A stretch of DNA of 64,000 nt from Hyphomicrobiales bacterium (lineage in GTDB: Bacteria > Pseudomonadota > Alphaproteobacteria > Rhizobiales > Rhizobiaceae). Positions 46,814 to 56,200 of the stretch are shown here, piece after piece. The notes under the pieces were generated by a model, which saw only the letters and a list, made by a program, of their open reading frames with translations, was not told where the DNA came from and searched no databases. The stretch spans positions 62,001 through 126,000 of the forward strand of contig UBPA01000021.1 of the NCBI GenBank assembly GCA_900467185.1. Reading direction: 5' to 3'. Within the stretch, counting starts at the first letter, position 1, and every line of letters begins with the position of its first letter. Position numbers and translations under genes: made by a program.

Positions 46814-47256
46814 ACGGCTGTCTGCTTCGATGCTGCTCGCTCCAGCCCCTTCAAGAGTGTCGGCAGTCATCGCGAAATGCCGAGCCGCTGCGTCGTACTT
46901 CCTAGTTCCGTATCCTCTCCGGGAAGAGCGCGGCGCACTCATTCAATGAACAATGAAACGGCTGCCGACATTTTGGTTTCTATCCATCCAACAAGAGTTT
47001 TAACGCTAAGAGTGGGGGTCGTTAATCATCCGCATGCGACTTTCCCCGCGCTGGCCCTGGTAGTCCACCATTAGACGGGTGCCGTAAAAGTTCTGGGCGT
47101 TGCTTCGTTCGGGATGTTGGGGTTGTGAGGACGCATCGCTTCGTAGGATCGCTGATTTTGCTCTCACGGAGGCTTGCGCCGCAGATCGGAGGGCCTGCTA
47201 GGAGAAGCGGTGAATTTCTGACAGTACGCCTATTAGCTACGGAACGCTTTTGCGCC
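46814..47256. other. intergenic region upstream of the siderophore-interacting protein gene
   Basis: No gene seen. It should contain the promoter of the SIP gene. I looked for a TGA-N9-TCA iron-response site and found only an N8 near-match (TGATTTTGCTCTCA around 47154), which I do not call. Confidence 0.5.
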
Positions 47257-48336
47257 ATGCCTTCGCGCGATACAACGTCACTTCATCCGCACGTCTTCCG
47301 AGCACCAAGCGAGATCGAGCTCAGTATGCAAACGACCACACTGCTCCATATTTCCCCAGACTATGGTCTACAGATGATCAGAGCACGGGCAATCGAGCGT
47401 TCGTTACCGTTTGAGGAGAAGTCCAATGGCCTAATCCTAGATTTGCCACTGGGACAGATTTGCGCATCCAAGGAAACAGCCGGTCTGCGACTGACGCTAA
47501 CTGCCAGTGATCAGATGAAGCTACACCTCCTTCAGGAAGCGGTTGACCACCGTCTCGATGAGGAGGGTGTCGCCCTTGACCGCCGTTGGTCGCTGACCGA
47601 GCTGGGCGTCGTCCCTCCCACTCTAACCTTTGCGACAGTAGTGTCGTGCGAGCGCTTGTATCCGTCCTACTATCGGGTGCGACTATCCGGGGCGTCTCTT
47701 GAACGCTTCTCTCGTGATGGCCTGCATTTCCGGCTGTTGTTCCCGCCGGAAGCCTACAAAGGTCAGTGGCCGATTGTTTCGGTAAACGGACGCGTTGAAT
47801 GGCCCGGCGGCATAAGTCAATGGCACCGGCCGGTCTATACCACCCGCAGTGTCAACCTGGAAAAAGGCACTCTTGATTTTGACGTCTTCGCACATGATGG
47901 AGGACGCGTGACCGACTGGTGCAGGACTTTGCGGCCGGGCGTGGAAGCGGCCATCATGGGGCCGGGAGGAGAGTGGCTGCCAGACGCGCGGTGGATTGCC
48001 TTGTTCGGTGATGAGACTGCGTTGCCGGCAATCGCTCGCATATTGGAAAGCCTTCCCGAGAAGTCCAGTGGTGTCGCGACTATAGTCATATCAGACCCGC
48101 GCGATGTACAGCACCTTGACACGACGGGTGGCTTAACTGTGCGATGGCTGGTGCGTGGAAAGGACATGTCACTGCTAGACGAGCTGAAAAAGTTGCAACT
48201 TCCGGATGGTGACCGCTTTGTCTGGATTGCGAGCGAGCGATCTGAGGTCAATCAGGCTCGGGATATGTTGGCCGACCGCGGCCTTCAGAAGGCAGAGATG
48301 CGCGTCGCATCCTACTGGTCTCGTCAAAAGCTTTAA
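47257..48336 (+). CDS. siderophore-interacting protein, FAD-dependent ferric reductase
   Basis: A 359-residue protein with an N-terminal DUF2218 segment (KLHLLQEAVDHRLDEEG) and the SIP fold: a FAD-binding barrel with RPVYTTRSV, a GPGGEWLPD loop, and a C-terminal NAD(P)-binding half (DETALPAIARILES). Such proteins release iron from siderophores by reduction in the cytoplasm. Start ATG 47257 is tentative; GTG 47125 and ATG 47326 are in frame, and ribosome sites are weak for all. It precedes the TonB-dependent receptor gene, with the ABC uptake genes on the facing strand. Confidence 0.88.
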   Translation: MPSRDTTSLHPHVFRAPSEIELSMQTTTLLHISPDYGLQMIRARAIERSLPFEEKSNGLILDLPLGQICASKETAGLRLTLTASDQMKLHLLQEAVDHRLDEEGVALDRRWSLTELGVVPPTLTFATVVSCERLYPSYYRVRLSGASLERFSRDGLHFRLLFPPEAYKGQWPIVSVNGRVEWPGGISQWHRPVYTTRSVNLEKGTLDFDVFAHDGGRVTDWCRTLRPGVEAAIMGPGGEWLPDARWIALFGDETALPAIARILESLPEKSSGVATIVISDPRDVQHLDTTGGLTVRWLVRGKDMSLLDELKKLQLPDGDRFVWIASERSEVNQARDMLADRGLQKAEMRVASYWSRQKL

Positions 48337-48466
48337 GAGGCGGTTCAATGTGGTGTCTTCTCGCAACGCCTGGCTGCAGTCACCTCACGCGATCATAAGT
48401 GGATTGATTTACTCATCTTTGTTCCGGTATTGTCTTTTCGCTAGGGTTTACTGATGCGAGGGGACA

Positions 48467-50602
48467 ATGACATTTACTAAGAGATTGCAGCCGCTTCTCG
48501 ACTGCACAGCAATCGCAATCGTTGCAACGGCAGCATCGATCGGGCCAGGCACGCGCATCGCGTCGGCTCAGGAAGCTGCGGCTTCCGAGGACGGCGCTAC
48601 AATACTGGCTCCAATCATCGTCTTTGGCGAGAAGTTCGGCCGTGATCAGTTCACCACCTTTTCGAGCGTTGAGGTTTTTACGGGCGGACAACTTCACGAT
48701 CTTGTTCGACCCACACTCAATGATGCGCTGAACAGCTCACCCAACATTCGTGCCTTCATGGGTGGCACAGGGAATTCCGACATTGTCATCCGCGGGTTGA
48801 GCTCCGAAGGGGTAACGGCTCCGAGCCGCTCGAATCCGGTTATTTCGGTGGTCGTGGACGGCGCAGAACAGGGTGTCGAGGCGACCCGGCGCGGGACGCG
48901 AGGCATTTGGGACGTCGAGCAGGTCGAAGTATTGCGTGGTCCGCAGTCTACGCTTCAGGGACGCAATGCGCTCGCAGGGTCCGTCGTTATCAAGACGAAA
49001 GATCCGACGTATACTCCCGAAGCCAGTGTTGAAGGCCAGATCGGAACCGAAGACTACAAATCCGGTGCTTTTGCCGTTTCGGCGCCGATCGTTGAAGACG
49101 AGCTGGCCTTTCGTCTCTCCGGCCAAATCTTCCGCAAGGAAAACGATATCGACTATGTCGATCCGTCCATTTCGGACGTGGGCAAAGAGGAGTTCGAAGA
49201 AATTCGCGGCAAGCTGCTCTGGGAGCCGGCGGAAATACCGGGCCTCCGAGCGCTGTTTACCGTCAGCCGCACTCATGACAAACCGGCATGGGGTGCGGTG
49301 GATGGTCCCGATTTCTTCGACAGACGCTTCGATGATACAACCGCTGAACGACGCGATACTTATGTCAACCGCTACATCGCCGATTTGACATATGAGTTCA
49401 ACGAGGACTGGAAGATTCAGTCGATCACGTCGTTCGTCGACACTGATGTGGATATTAATTCTCCACAGACGTCGACGCTTCAACCGTTCCAGTTCATCCG
49501 TGGCGACACGCGCGAGGGCGGGGACTTTTCACAAGATACTCGTATCACTTATGGATCAGAGGAGTCGCAATTTTCGGGCGTCTTCGGTCTATTCGCAGGC
49601 CGGTCCACCTTCGATCTCGACTCAAACATCCAGATCGTTGCAGATCCATTCACCCCGACCATCGTGCCGTTTCAGCAGTTACTGGCGAAGAATAAGAGCG
49701 AGACAATCGCTTTGTACGCGGACACCCGCTACGAGTTTGTCGATCGCTGGACACTGCTGGCCGGCGGTCGGCTGGTCGATGATAAGGTCTCGGCCAACTA
49801 CACGGGCAGTCTGCTGGACGCTTCCACCTTCGGTTATGTTCCACTTACAGAGAACAATTCCGTTTCCAACACCGAGTTCTTGCCGAAGATCGGCCTGGCG
49901 TTTGAACTTACCGAAAACCAGAACCTCGCAGCCACGATCAGCAAGGGTTACCGCCCAGGCTATTCGGAGCTGATTATCGGCACCACCGACATCAACAAAG
50001 TCGACCCGGAATCTCTCTGGGCCTATGAACTTGCCTATCGTTCCAAGTGGCTAGAGGACCGTCTGCAGCTGAACGGAAACGTCTTTTACTACGATTATAC
50101 GAACCAGCAGGTTCCAATCGAGTTCGATCCTCGCTTCCCAGCCCAGACGATCAGTCTCAATGCAGCCGAATCGCATTCTTACGGCGCTGAACTGGAAGTT
50201 CGCTACGGCTTCGACAATGGCCTGGAGCTCTTTAGCGGGTTGGGCCTCGTGAAATCGAGGTTCGACAAGGGCGACTTCAAGGGTAATGAGTTTCCCGAAG
50301 CACCATCGGTTACCGCCTCCTTCGGTGGCGTCTACAAACATGAAAGCGGTTTCTTCGGAGGCGGCGACGTGTCCTTCACAGACGGCTTCTACAGCAAGGG
50401 GGACGTGAATAATGTCCGTTCTCTGGATTCGTTTACTGTCGTAAACGTCAATGCCGGCTACGAAAAAGACAACTTCAAGATCACTGCCTTTGCCAAGAAT
50501 TTGTTCGATGAAGAATATCTGACCTCGATTTCTACCGATGGAACGAGCGCCACTGTCGGCGACGGGCGCTCCTTCGGCGTACGCGTCAACGCGACTTTCT
50601 GA
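48467..50602 (+). CDS. TonB-dependent siderophore receptor
   Basis: A 711-residue outer-membrane receptor. The signal peptide ends in RIASA before QEAAASED; a likely TonB box is near APIIVFGEK. The plug domain (about 50-165) has PTLNDALNSSPNI, DIVIRGLSSEG and VEVLRGPQSTLQGRNALAGSV. The 22-strand barrel follows, ending in FGVRVNATF with the usual C-terminal Phe. ATG 48467 follows GCGAGGGGAC. With the neighbouring SIP and Fec-type ABC genes it should import a ferric siderophore; which one is unknown. Confidence 0.92.
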   Translation: MTFTKRLQPLLDCTAIAIVATAASIGPGTRIASAQEAAASEDGATILAPIIVFGEKFGRDQFTTFSSVEVFTGGQLHDLVRPTLNDALNSSPNIRAFMGGTGNSDIVIRGLSSEGVTAPSRSNPVISVVVDGAEQGVEATRRGTRGIWDVEQVEVLRGPQSTLQGRNALAGSVVIKTKDPTYTPEASVEGQIGTEDYKSGAFAVSAPIVEDELAFRLSGQIFRKENDIDYVDPSISDVGKEEFEEIRGKLLWEPAEIPGLRALFTVSRTHDKPAWGAVDGPDFFDRRFDDTTAERRDTYVNRYIADLTYEFNEDWKIQSITSFVDTDVDINSPQTSTLQPFQFIRGDTREGGDFSQDTRITYGSEESQFSGVFGLFAGRSTFDLDSNIQIVADPFTPTIVPFQQLLAKNKSETIALYADTRYEFVDRWTLLAGGRLVDDKVSANYTGSLLDASTFGYVPLTENNSVSNTEFLPKIGLAFELTENQNLAATISKGYRPGYSELIIGTTDINKVDPESLWAYELAYRSKWLEDRLQLNGNVFYYDYTNQQVPIEFDPRFPAQTISLNAAESHSYGAELEVRYGFDNGLELFSGLGLVKSRFDKGDFKGNEFPEAPSVTASFGGVYKHESGFFGGGDVSFTDGFYSKGDVNNVRSLDSFTVVNVNAGYEKDNFKITAFAKNLFDEEYLTSISTDGTSATVGDGRSFGVRVNATF

Positions 50603-50630
50603 TTGTCTGACAAGCGTTTCAGGCTTCTTC

Positions 50631-50666
50631 AAACCCGCTAGGCGTTGCAGCTCGGCGGGTTTTTCA
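50631..50666. terminator. bidirectional terminator between the receptor and ABC genes
   Basis: AAACCCGC (50631-50638) pairs with GCGGGTTT (50655-50662) around a 16-nt loop and is followed by TTTCATTTT on the plus strand. The A-run at its left gives a T-run on the minus strand, so it can stop transcription from both convergent units. Confidence 0.85.
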
Positions 50667-50668
50667 TT

Positions 50669-51475
50669 TTACAGGTCAGCGCCTTCCACCGGAACGCAGA
50701 TCGGAGCCTTGGTCTGAGGCTCGATGAGGATTGTCACATCGACATCGAAGACACGCTTGACGGTCTCCGGTGTCAGGACATCCGCCGGGGGACCTTCGGA
50801 ATTGATCGCACCATGTTTTAGAAGTACGAGATTGTCAGCGTAGCGTGCGGCCTGATTGAGGTCGTGCAAAACTGCGACCACGGTCACGCCGCGTTCGCGA
50901 ACAAGCTTTCGCGCAAGACGCAGGGTATCGATCTGATGCGAAAGGTCGAGAAAGGTTGTTGGCTCGTCGAGCAGGAGAACGCTGGTTCGTTGCGCGAGCG
51001 TCATCGCAATCCAGGCGCGCTGTCGCTGTCCGCCGGAAAGCGTATCGAATTTCTCGCCCGCGAGATGTGCCGTGTCGGTGACTGCGAGCGCCTCTTCGCA
51101 GGCTTCGTCGTCCTCCTTCGTCCATCGGCCAAACAGGGTACGGTGTGGGTAACGGCCCTGCCGGACCAGATCCCTGACTGTCATGCCTTCCGGCGCCGAC
51201 TGGTTTTGCGAGAGAAGCCCAATCCGTTGCGCCAGTTCCTTTCGTGGAAATGTCGAGATCGAGCGTCCGTTGATCAACACGGTGCCCTGCTGCGGCCGGA
51301 TCAGGCCAGCGAGTGCGCGTAGGAGAGTCGATTTTCCGCAGCCATTCGGACCAAGGAGCACCGTAAAAGATGCCTCCGGAGCAGAAAAATCGAGGTCGCG
51401 CAGGATTAGTCTCGCGCCGTATCCGATGGAGGCGGCATGTGTTTCCAGGATAGGAAGGCCGGATTGGTCAGACAT
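50669..51475 (-). CDS. ferric siderophore ABC transporter ATP-binding protein (FecE/FhuC-like)
   Basis: A 268-residue ATPase with Walker A GPNGCGKSTL, signature LSGGQRQRAWIAM, Walker B VLLLDEPTTFLD and H-loop VLHD. The DEPTTFLDLSHQ stretch is characteristic of FecE/FhuC/FepC. It overlaps the end of the upstream permease gene by eight bases and ends three bases from the shared terminator. Confidence 0.93.
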   Translation of the reverse strand: MSDQSGLPILETHAASIGYGARLILRDLDFSAPEASFTVLLGPNGCGKSTLLRALAGLIRPQQGTVLINGRSISTFPRKELAQRIGLLSQNQSAPEGMTVRDLVRQGRYPHRTLFGRWTKEDDEACEEALAVTDTAHLAGEKFDTLSGGQRQRAWIAMTLAQRTSVLLLDEPTTFLDLSHQIDTLRLARKLVRERGVTVVAVLHDLNQAARYADNLVLLKHGAINSEGPPADVLTPETVKRVFDVDVTILIEPQTKAPICVPVEGADL

Positions 51476-52445
51476 TTCTCTTCCGCCACATCAGGTAAGC
51501 AAAGAAGGGCGCGCCCAGAATAGCCGTCATCAATCCGACCGGTAGCTGTGCCGGCATAAACAGGGTTCGGGCTGCAAGGTCGGCAGCAACCACCAGAAGT
51601 CCGCCGGCAAGCGCCGTGACCGGCAGCATGAGACCGTGAGAATGACCCACGAGCAAGCGAGCGACGTGCGGCGCAATCAGTCCGACGAAAGCGACCAGAC
51701 CTGCCGCAGCGACGGCGGCGCCAGACAGAACCGCGCAAAGGACGAACATGACGGCACGGAGCAGCTCTACCGGTTGCCCCCGCGCTCTTGCCGTCTCGTC
51801 CCCAAGGACAAGAAGGTCCATTTCTCGCGCGATCAGTCCACTACCGGCCATGCCTATCGCCAGCCAAATGACAAGTGTACGGATTTTCTCCCACGTGCTG
51901 TTGTAGATGCTACCAGAGAGCCAGATCATCGCTCGCTGCACGGCTTGGGGGTCTCCGAAGGCAGAAATGAAATTGGCTCCGGCCCAGGCCAGCGAACTGA
52001 GGCCGATGCCAATGAGAATGATGCGCAGCGACGAGCTGCCGCTGTTCCATGATAACGCATAGATCGCAAGGGACATTGTGAGCGCTCCGGCGAATGCCAG
52101 CCACGAAAGGAGGTTTGTGGGAGGCACCTCGAATTTGACGATGACGATAACCGCAGCGAGTGCCGCGCCGGCATTGACACCGATCAGGCCCGGCTCTGCC
52201 AGCGGATTGCGAAGCACCGACTGTGCGATCATGCCGGCAACTGCAAGCGATGAACCGACCAGGAAACCCATGATAACCCTTGGAAGGCGAATATCGCGGA
52301 CAATCTGTATGGACTGCAAGTCCGCCACCGGGCTGTCGGTGAGCACCGCAATAATTTGCGCCAACGCGACTGGGTGGTCGCCGATCGCCAGTGCCACGAA
52401 CAGCATGACAGCCGTCATGCCCAATAGAACAAGAACACTCCGCAT
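51468..52445 (-). CDS. iron-siderophore ABC permease (FecCD family)
   Basis: A 325-residue FecCD-type permease with about ten hydrophobic segments and the conserved blocks RLPRVIMGFLVGSSLAVAGM, NPLAEPGLIGVNAGAALA and VGLIAPHVARLLVG. The start overlaps the other permease stop (ATGA); a longer frame is a shadow. It forms the membrane channel with its partner. Confidence 0.92.
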   Translation of the reverse strand: MRSVLVLLGMTAVMLFVALAIGDHPVALAQIIAVLTDSPVADLQSIQIVRDIRLPRVIMGFLVGSSLAVAGMIAQSVLRNPLAEPGLIGVNAGAALAAVIVIVKFEVPPTNLLSWLAFAGALTMSLAIYALSWNSGSSSLRIILIGIGLSSLAWAGANFISAFGDPQAVQRAMIWLSGSIYNSTWEKIRTLVIWLAIGMAGSGLIAREMDLLVLGDETARARGQPVELLRAVMFVLCAVLSGAAVAAAGLVAFVGLIAPHVARLLVGHSHGLMLPVTALAGGLLVVAADLAARTLFMPAQLPVGLMTAILGAPFFAYLMWRKRNV

Positions 52446-53467
52446 CAACGAATCCCGCCAGCCCGCGATCGCGCCAGCCAGATGAAGAAAGGCGCGCCAA
52501 CCAAGGCAAGCGTCACGCCGACCGGAATGTCGATCCCTGTCACGCTTCTTTGCAGTCCATCTGCCGTGACGACCAGTAAAGCTCCCGATAACGCACAAAA
52601 AGGTAAAATCCAGCGGTAGTCGACGCCGAGGCTCAGGCGGACGATGTGTGGCACCACCAGTCCAACAAATCCAATTGGGCCTGCGAGCGCAACGGAACTT
52701 CCAGCCATCAGGACCACCAGGGCTCCCGAAATAAGTCTCCATAACAGGACATTCTGACCGACGGCCTGCGCGACATCCTCCCCGAGACTGAGCGTCGTCA
52801 CCTCTCTTGCAAGCAATAAAGTGGCAGCGATTCCAGCCAAGGCAAAGGGTACCACGGCTGCGACGGCAGCCATATCTTTTCCCGTCAATGAACCAACCGA
52901 CCACATTCTGATCGTGTCGATGGCTTTCATGTCGAACAGCAGAAGCGAAGCGGACACCGAACCGAGGAAAACGCTTAGCACGGCGCCGGACAGAGCGAGC
53001 TTAACAGCAGTCACACCGGATATGCCGGCTGACGCGATCAGATAGACGATGACTCCTGCTACTGAAGCACCACCGAAGGCGAACCAGAGGAACACCAGCG
53101 GAGATTGCGCGTCGAAGAAGACGATGGATATGACGACCGCAAAAGCCGCCCCGGCGCTGATTCCCAGCAGATCGGGTGATGCCAGCGGATTGTTTGTGAC
53201 CGCCTGCATCAAAGCCCCGGCAACGCCTAATGTGGAGCCTACGATAATGGCTGTAAGAGTGCGTGGCAGCCTGATCGTGGAAATCACTAGGTCTTGGTGT
53301 GTGGTTCCCCCCAGTATGATGGCATGCAGCGCGTCCCCCAGCGGTATCGCTGTCGTACCGATTGTCAGCGACCACAGGCTCAGAAAAGCAAGGAGAAGTG
53401 CAAGCAGGCCAAAAGAAAAGATCCGCATCGCAGGGCTGTTGCGCCTCGTCGACGTGACGATCGTCAT
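52445..53467 (-). CDS. iron-siderophore ABC permease (FecCD family), second subunit
   Basis: A 340-residue FecCD-type permease: RLPRTLTAIIVGSTLGVAGA, NNPLASPDLLGISAGAAFAV and IGFVGLVVPHIVRLSLG are standard family segments. Start ATG 53467 lies one base after the end of the binding-protein gene. It pairs with the other permease. Confidence 0.92.
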   Translation of the reverse strand: MTIVTSTRRNSPAMRIFSFGLLALLLAFLSLWSLTIGTTAIPLGDALHAIILGGTTHQDLVISTIRLPRTLTAIIVGSTLGVAGALMQAVTNNPLASPDLLGISAGAAFAVVISIVFFDAQSPLVFLWFAFGGASVAGVIVYLIASAGISGVTAVKLALSGAVLSVFLGSVSASLLLFDMKAIDTIRMWSVGSLTGKDMAAVAAVVPFALAGIAATLLLAREVTTLSLGEDVAQAVGQNVLLWRLISGALVVLMAGSSVALAGPIGFVGLVVPHIVRLSLGVDYRWILPFCALSGALLVVTADGLQRSVTGIDIPVGVTLALVGAPFFIWLARSRAGGIR

Positions 53468-53468
53468 T

Positions 53469-54389
53469 TTATGGCCTCGAAATGATGTAGGTCTCGATGT
53501 CATCGAGAACCTTATTGGCCGACGCTAGACCGCTGAACTCCATCCAGGTGGCTGCGTCCACGCGATAAGCGCGGCCTGCTTTCACGGCCGGCAGCATTTG
53601 CCACAATGGGTTCGCCAGTACCGCCTCATGCCTGCCGCTGGTGGCTGAATCGTTGGATCCGCCGACGATGTAGAGCAGGATATCCCCATCCAGGCCGGCC
53701 AGCCCCTCGAAATCGAGCCGCTTCGTGCCGACCTTCGTTTCGGATGTTTCGAAATCCGTACGCCTGACACCCGCCTCACGCAGCACGTCGAACGGAGCCC
53801 ATGCATCGGGTTCATCAAGGTAAACCTGGAACTCCCAAGGGGTGATGCGGACGACGGACACGCGCACATCCTTGGGAACCCGCTCGCGAACGGATGCAAC
53901 CCGCTTTTCGTATTCGACGAAGCGACCTTCTATTCCATCCGCGACGCCAGCGATGTTTGACAGCGTGCGGTAAAATTCTTTCCAGTTCGCTCCGGTGAGC
54001 AGTGCGGTGGGAGCCAATCGCGATGCCATCTGGTACGCTTCCTCGCCCAGGAAGTCGCTGCCGATGATGAGATCGGGCTGAAGCGCGACAATCTTCTCGA
54101 TGCTGGGCTCCATGAAGGAACCGAGATCCACGACACCAGCAGCCTCAGCTCTGGATTTCAGATCCTCATCACTCATCCCGAAAAGCGGAGCGCCGACGAC
54201 AGGCAGGCCAAGCTCCAGCGCTATGTCAAGGCTGAACGTCGGGACGAGGGATACGATCCGTTTCGGCACCTTGGGAGCGCACAGCGGTGGGTGGAGGAAC
54301 GCGCCGTCCGCTATTAGCCTGCCATCGCATTGCGCGAAAGCAGGGGACGACAGCATGATGCCTAGCAAAGCCAACACAACGATGCGCAT
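53469..54389 (-). CDS. ferric siderophore ABC transporter substrate-binding protein (FecB-like)
   Basis: A 306-residue periplasmic protein with signal peptide MRIVVLALLGIMLSSPAFA before QCDG. The binding-protein type II pattern is clear: PKRIVSLVPTFSLDIALELG, IEKIVALQPDLIIGS and ANKVLDDIETYI. Start ATG 54389 begins the signal peptide; a longer frame adds 26 non-signal residues. It is the first gene of the FecBCDE-like unit, and a RirA-type site precedes it. Confidence 0.88.
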   Translation of the reverse strand: MRIVVLALLGIMLSSPAFAQCDGRLIADGAFLHPPLCAPKVPKRIVSLVPTFSLDIALELGLPVVGAPLFGMSDEDLKSRAEAAGVVDLGSFMEPSIEKIVALQPDLIIGSDFLGEEAYQMASRLAPTALLTGANWKEFYRTLSNIAGVADGIEGRFVEYEKRVASVRERVPKDVRVSVVRITPWEFQVYLDEPDAWAPFDVLREAGVRRTDFETSETKVGTKRLDFEGLAGLDGDILLYIVGGSNDSATSGRHEAVLANPLWQMLPAVKAGRAYRVDAATWMEFSGLASANKVLDDIETYIISRP

Positions 54390-54403
54390 GAAGCATCCAA
54401 ATA

Positions 54404-54418
54404 TGAGAAACTCTTTCA
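54404..54418. promoter_or_regulatory. candidate iron-responsive (RirA/IRO-type) site
   Basis: TGAGAAACTCTTTCA fits the TGA-N9-TCA iron-responsive operator known for RirA in Rhizobiaceae. It lies 15 bases before the start of the FecB-like gene, in the right place to repress the uptake unit when iron is plentiful. The motif is short, so chance is possible. Confidence 0.55.
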
Positions 54419-54880
54419 AGTTAAATAGCTTGGCGTGTCGGTCCGCGCAATGCCGTAGAAGGTTCACTGGCTTTTCGCTCGTTGCGCCGGGCTATCCGGG
54501 AGATCACGATGGGTTGACCGCCTTCAGGAGCGTGCCGCAGGTCACATCCGCATGCGTGTTGCTATCGTGGCCCCTCGCCGAATTTGTCTCAATATGTCCT
54601 GCAGCAATTGAACTTAAAACTCCTTCGATAGTGCAAGAATGACGCCAAGGCTCTAAAGGCGTTATAGAAGCGCCGAGTCGACACGTTCATTGGCGCAATT
54701 TTTTCACCGCAATTGGTTTCAATCAGCCGTTCGCCGCCGCCAAGGTCTTTTAATCGCTTGGTTATTGTCCTTGGAAAAGCGGTGTCAGCGGTTCATATCC
54801 CATTCAAGGCGCCAGGGAGAGTGGAGGTTTTCCACCTTCGGAACCGCCAAGCATGACATAAGATATGGTGCGCATCGGCG
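54419..54880. other. intergenic region between the iron and AI-2 clusters
   Basis: No gene seen. A weak inverted repeat, ACGCC-N11-GGCGT (54642-54662), could end transcription from the aldolase gene. The promoter for the FecB-like gene lies at the left end. Confidence 0.5.
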
Positions 54881-56134
54881 TCACTTGCTCGCGACCTGCA
54901 GTTTTGCCTGCTCCAAAGTCCAGTACTCCATGTCGAACAGGTCGGCCTCGCCGATGGGGGTGAAGCGGCCATAGGCTTCGGCGGCGTTGATGGCGCGTGT
55001 GGCCTGCTCACAGAGATCGCCGCCGATCGTGGCGGCCTTGGCGCTCGCACCCAGCGCATAAACCCCCTTGTTCCTGACGAGGACGACGCGCGGATAGACA
55101 TCAAGCATCTGCTTCGGCTCGCTTGTGCGCGTGGCGTTGCGCGCGAAATAAGCCCTGTACCGCCCGGCATAGGTGGCAAGTGCAGCATCGATCGCGGCGG
55201 CATCCGGATTGGCCTCGATGATCATCGGCCACGGTTTGATGCGGATGACGTGATCGGGCGTTACTGTGCCGCGCAGGCTGATCTCCTCCACGTCAGCCTG
55301 GCCCGCATAGGCGCGGATGGCGGCGGTGGAGCGATAATCCAGGAAGACGCCTTTTGCGAAAGGCGAGCCGTCGCGGACAAGCGCCGTCTCCAGCCGCGTC
55401 CTTAGCGCCATATCCTCCGAGCCGTCGCTGAGCTGCGGGCCGGAGAGCGCGACGCCCTTCCGGACAAGCTCCTGCTCGGCCATGGTGACGAATTCGATCA
55501 TCAGTTCGTAGGAGGCGCGGGCATCGTCGGCGAAGGTGAAGAGGCCGTGATTTTCCAGCCAGAGGCCCTCGCAGCCCGGATGCTCGCGGTAGATGCGGTC
55601 TGCGACGATGGAAAGGTCGAAGCCTGGCATGACATAGGTCACATAGGCGAGCCGATCGCCATAGATGCGCCGGACCGTTTCGCGCATGTCCGACTGGTCG
55701 GCCAGCGCCAGGATGGCCGTCGCATGGGTATGGTCGACAAAGGCAAAGGGCAGGAAGGCGTGCAGCAGCGCCTCGACGGACGGGTTGGGTGCGTCCGCTT
55801 CGATCAGGCTGGCGCGCAGCAACGACACCATGTCAGGGTCGGAAAGCCTGGGTCCATCGCGGGTTTCCAGCAATGGTTCGAGACGCACGGCCGGCAGGCC
55901 CGGCGCCTCGATCGTGTCGAGGTCCCAACCGCTGCCCTTGATATGCATCAGTGGTTCGCCACCGTCAGAGGTGACTTTGACGGAGGTGTTGCCGCCGCCG
56001 TGCAGCACGAGATCGGGATCGCCGCCGATAATGCGGGAGGTGTAGATGCGAAGGCCGAGTGCCTCGCTCTGCCCTGCCGCCAGCGCGGCCTCTACGTAGC
56101 GGGCAGCGGTCTCGTCGTTCCAGCGGCTTTTCAT
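54881..56134 (-). CDS. class II aldolase/adducin family protein
   Basis: A 417-residue protein of the zinc-dependent class II aldolase fold, with the metal histidines in VDHTHATAILALAD and ENHGLFTFADDA, the GGGNTSVK phosphate-binding segment and the GSGWDLD motif. It resembles the N-terminal half of the rhamnulose-phosphate aldolase/dehydrogenase fusion proteins, without the C-terminal SDR part. It follows lsrB by 66 bases, with its own GGAGGATACGC site. It may cleave phosphorylated AI-2 products in place of LsrF, which is absent here. This role is inferred from position only. Confidence 0.85.
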   Translation of the reverse strand: MKSRWNDETAARYVEAALAAGQSEALGLRIYTSRIIGGDPDLVLHGGGNTSVKVTSDGGEPLMHIKGSGWDLDTIEAPGLPAVRLEPLLETRDGPRLSDPDMVSLLRASLIEADAPNPSVEALLHAFLPFAFVDHTHATAILALADQSDMRETVRRIYGDRLAYVTYVMPGFDLSIVADRIYREHPGCEGLWLENHGLFTFADDARASYELMIEFVTMAEQELVRKGVALSGPQLSDGSEDMALRTRLETALVRDGSPFAKGVFLDYRSTAAIRAYAGQADVEEISLRGTVTPDHVIRIKPWPMIIEANPDAAAIDAALATYAGRYRAYFARNATRTSEPKQMLDVYPRVVLVRNKGVYALGASAKAATIGGDLCEQATRAINAAEAYGRFTPIGEADLFDMEYWTLEQAKLQVASK

Positions 56135-56200
56135 GCGTATCCTCCTGTTTTTCGGATTGAATACGGCGGGCAGCCGAAGCCGCCCGCCGCTTATGCGTGA

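Noticed and set aside
47154-47170. Iron-response-like site before the SIP gene
   Set aside because: Spacing is N8 rather than N9 and it lies about 90 bases upstream of the chosen start; too weak to call.
54690-54974. 94-codon plus-strand frame between the iron and AI-2 clusters
   Set aside because: Overlaps the aldolase gene end and shows no family features or ribosome site.
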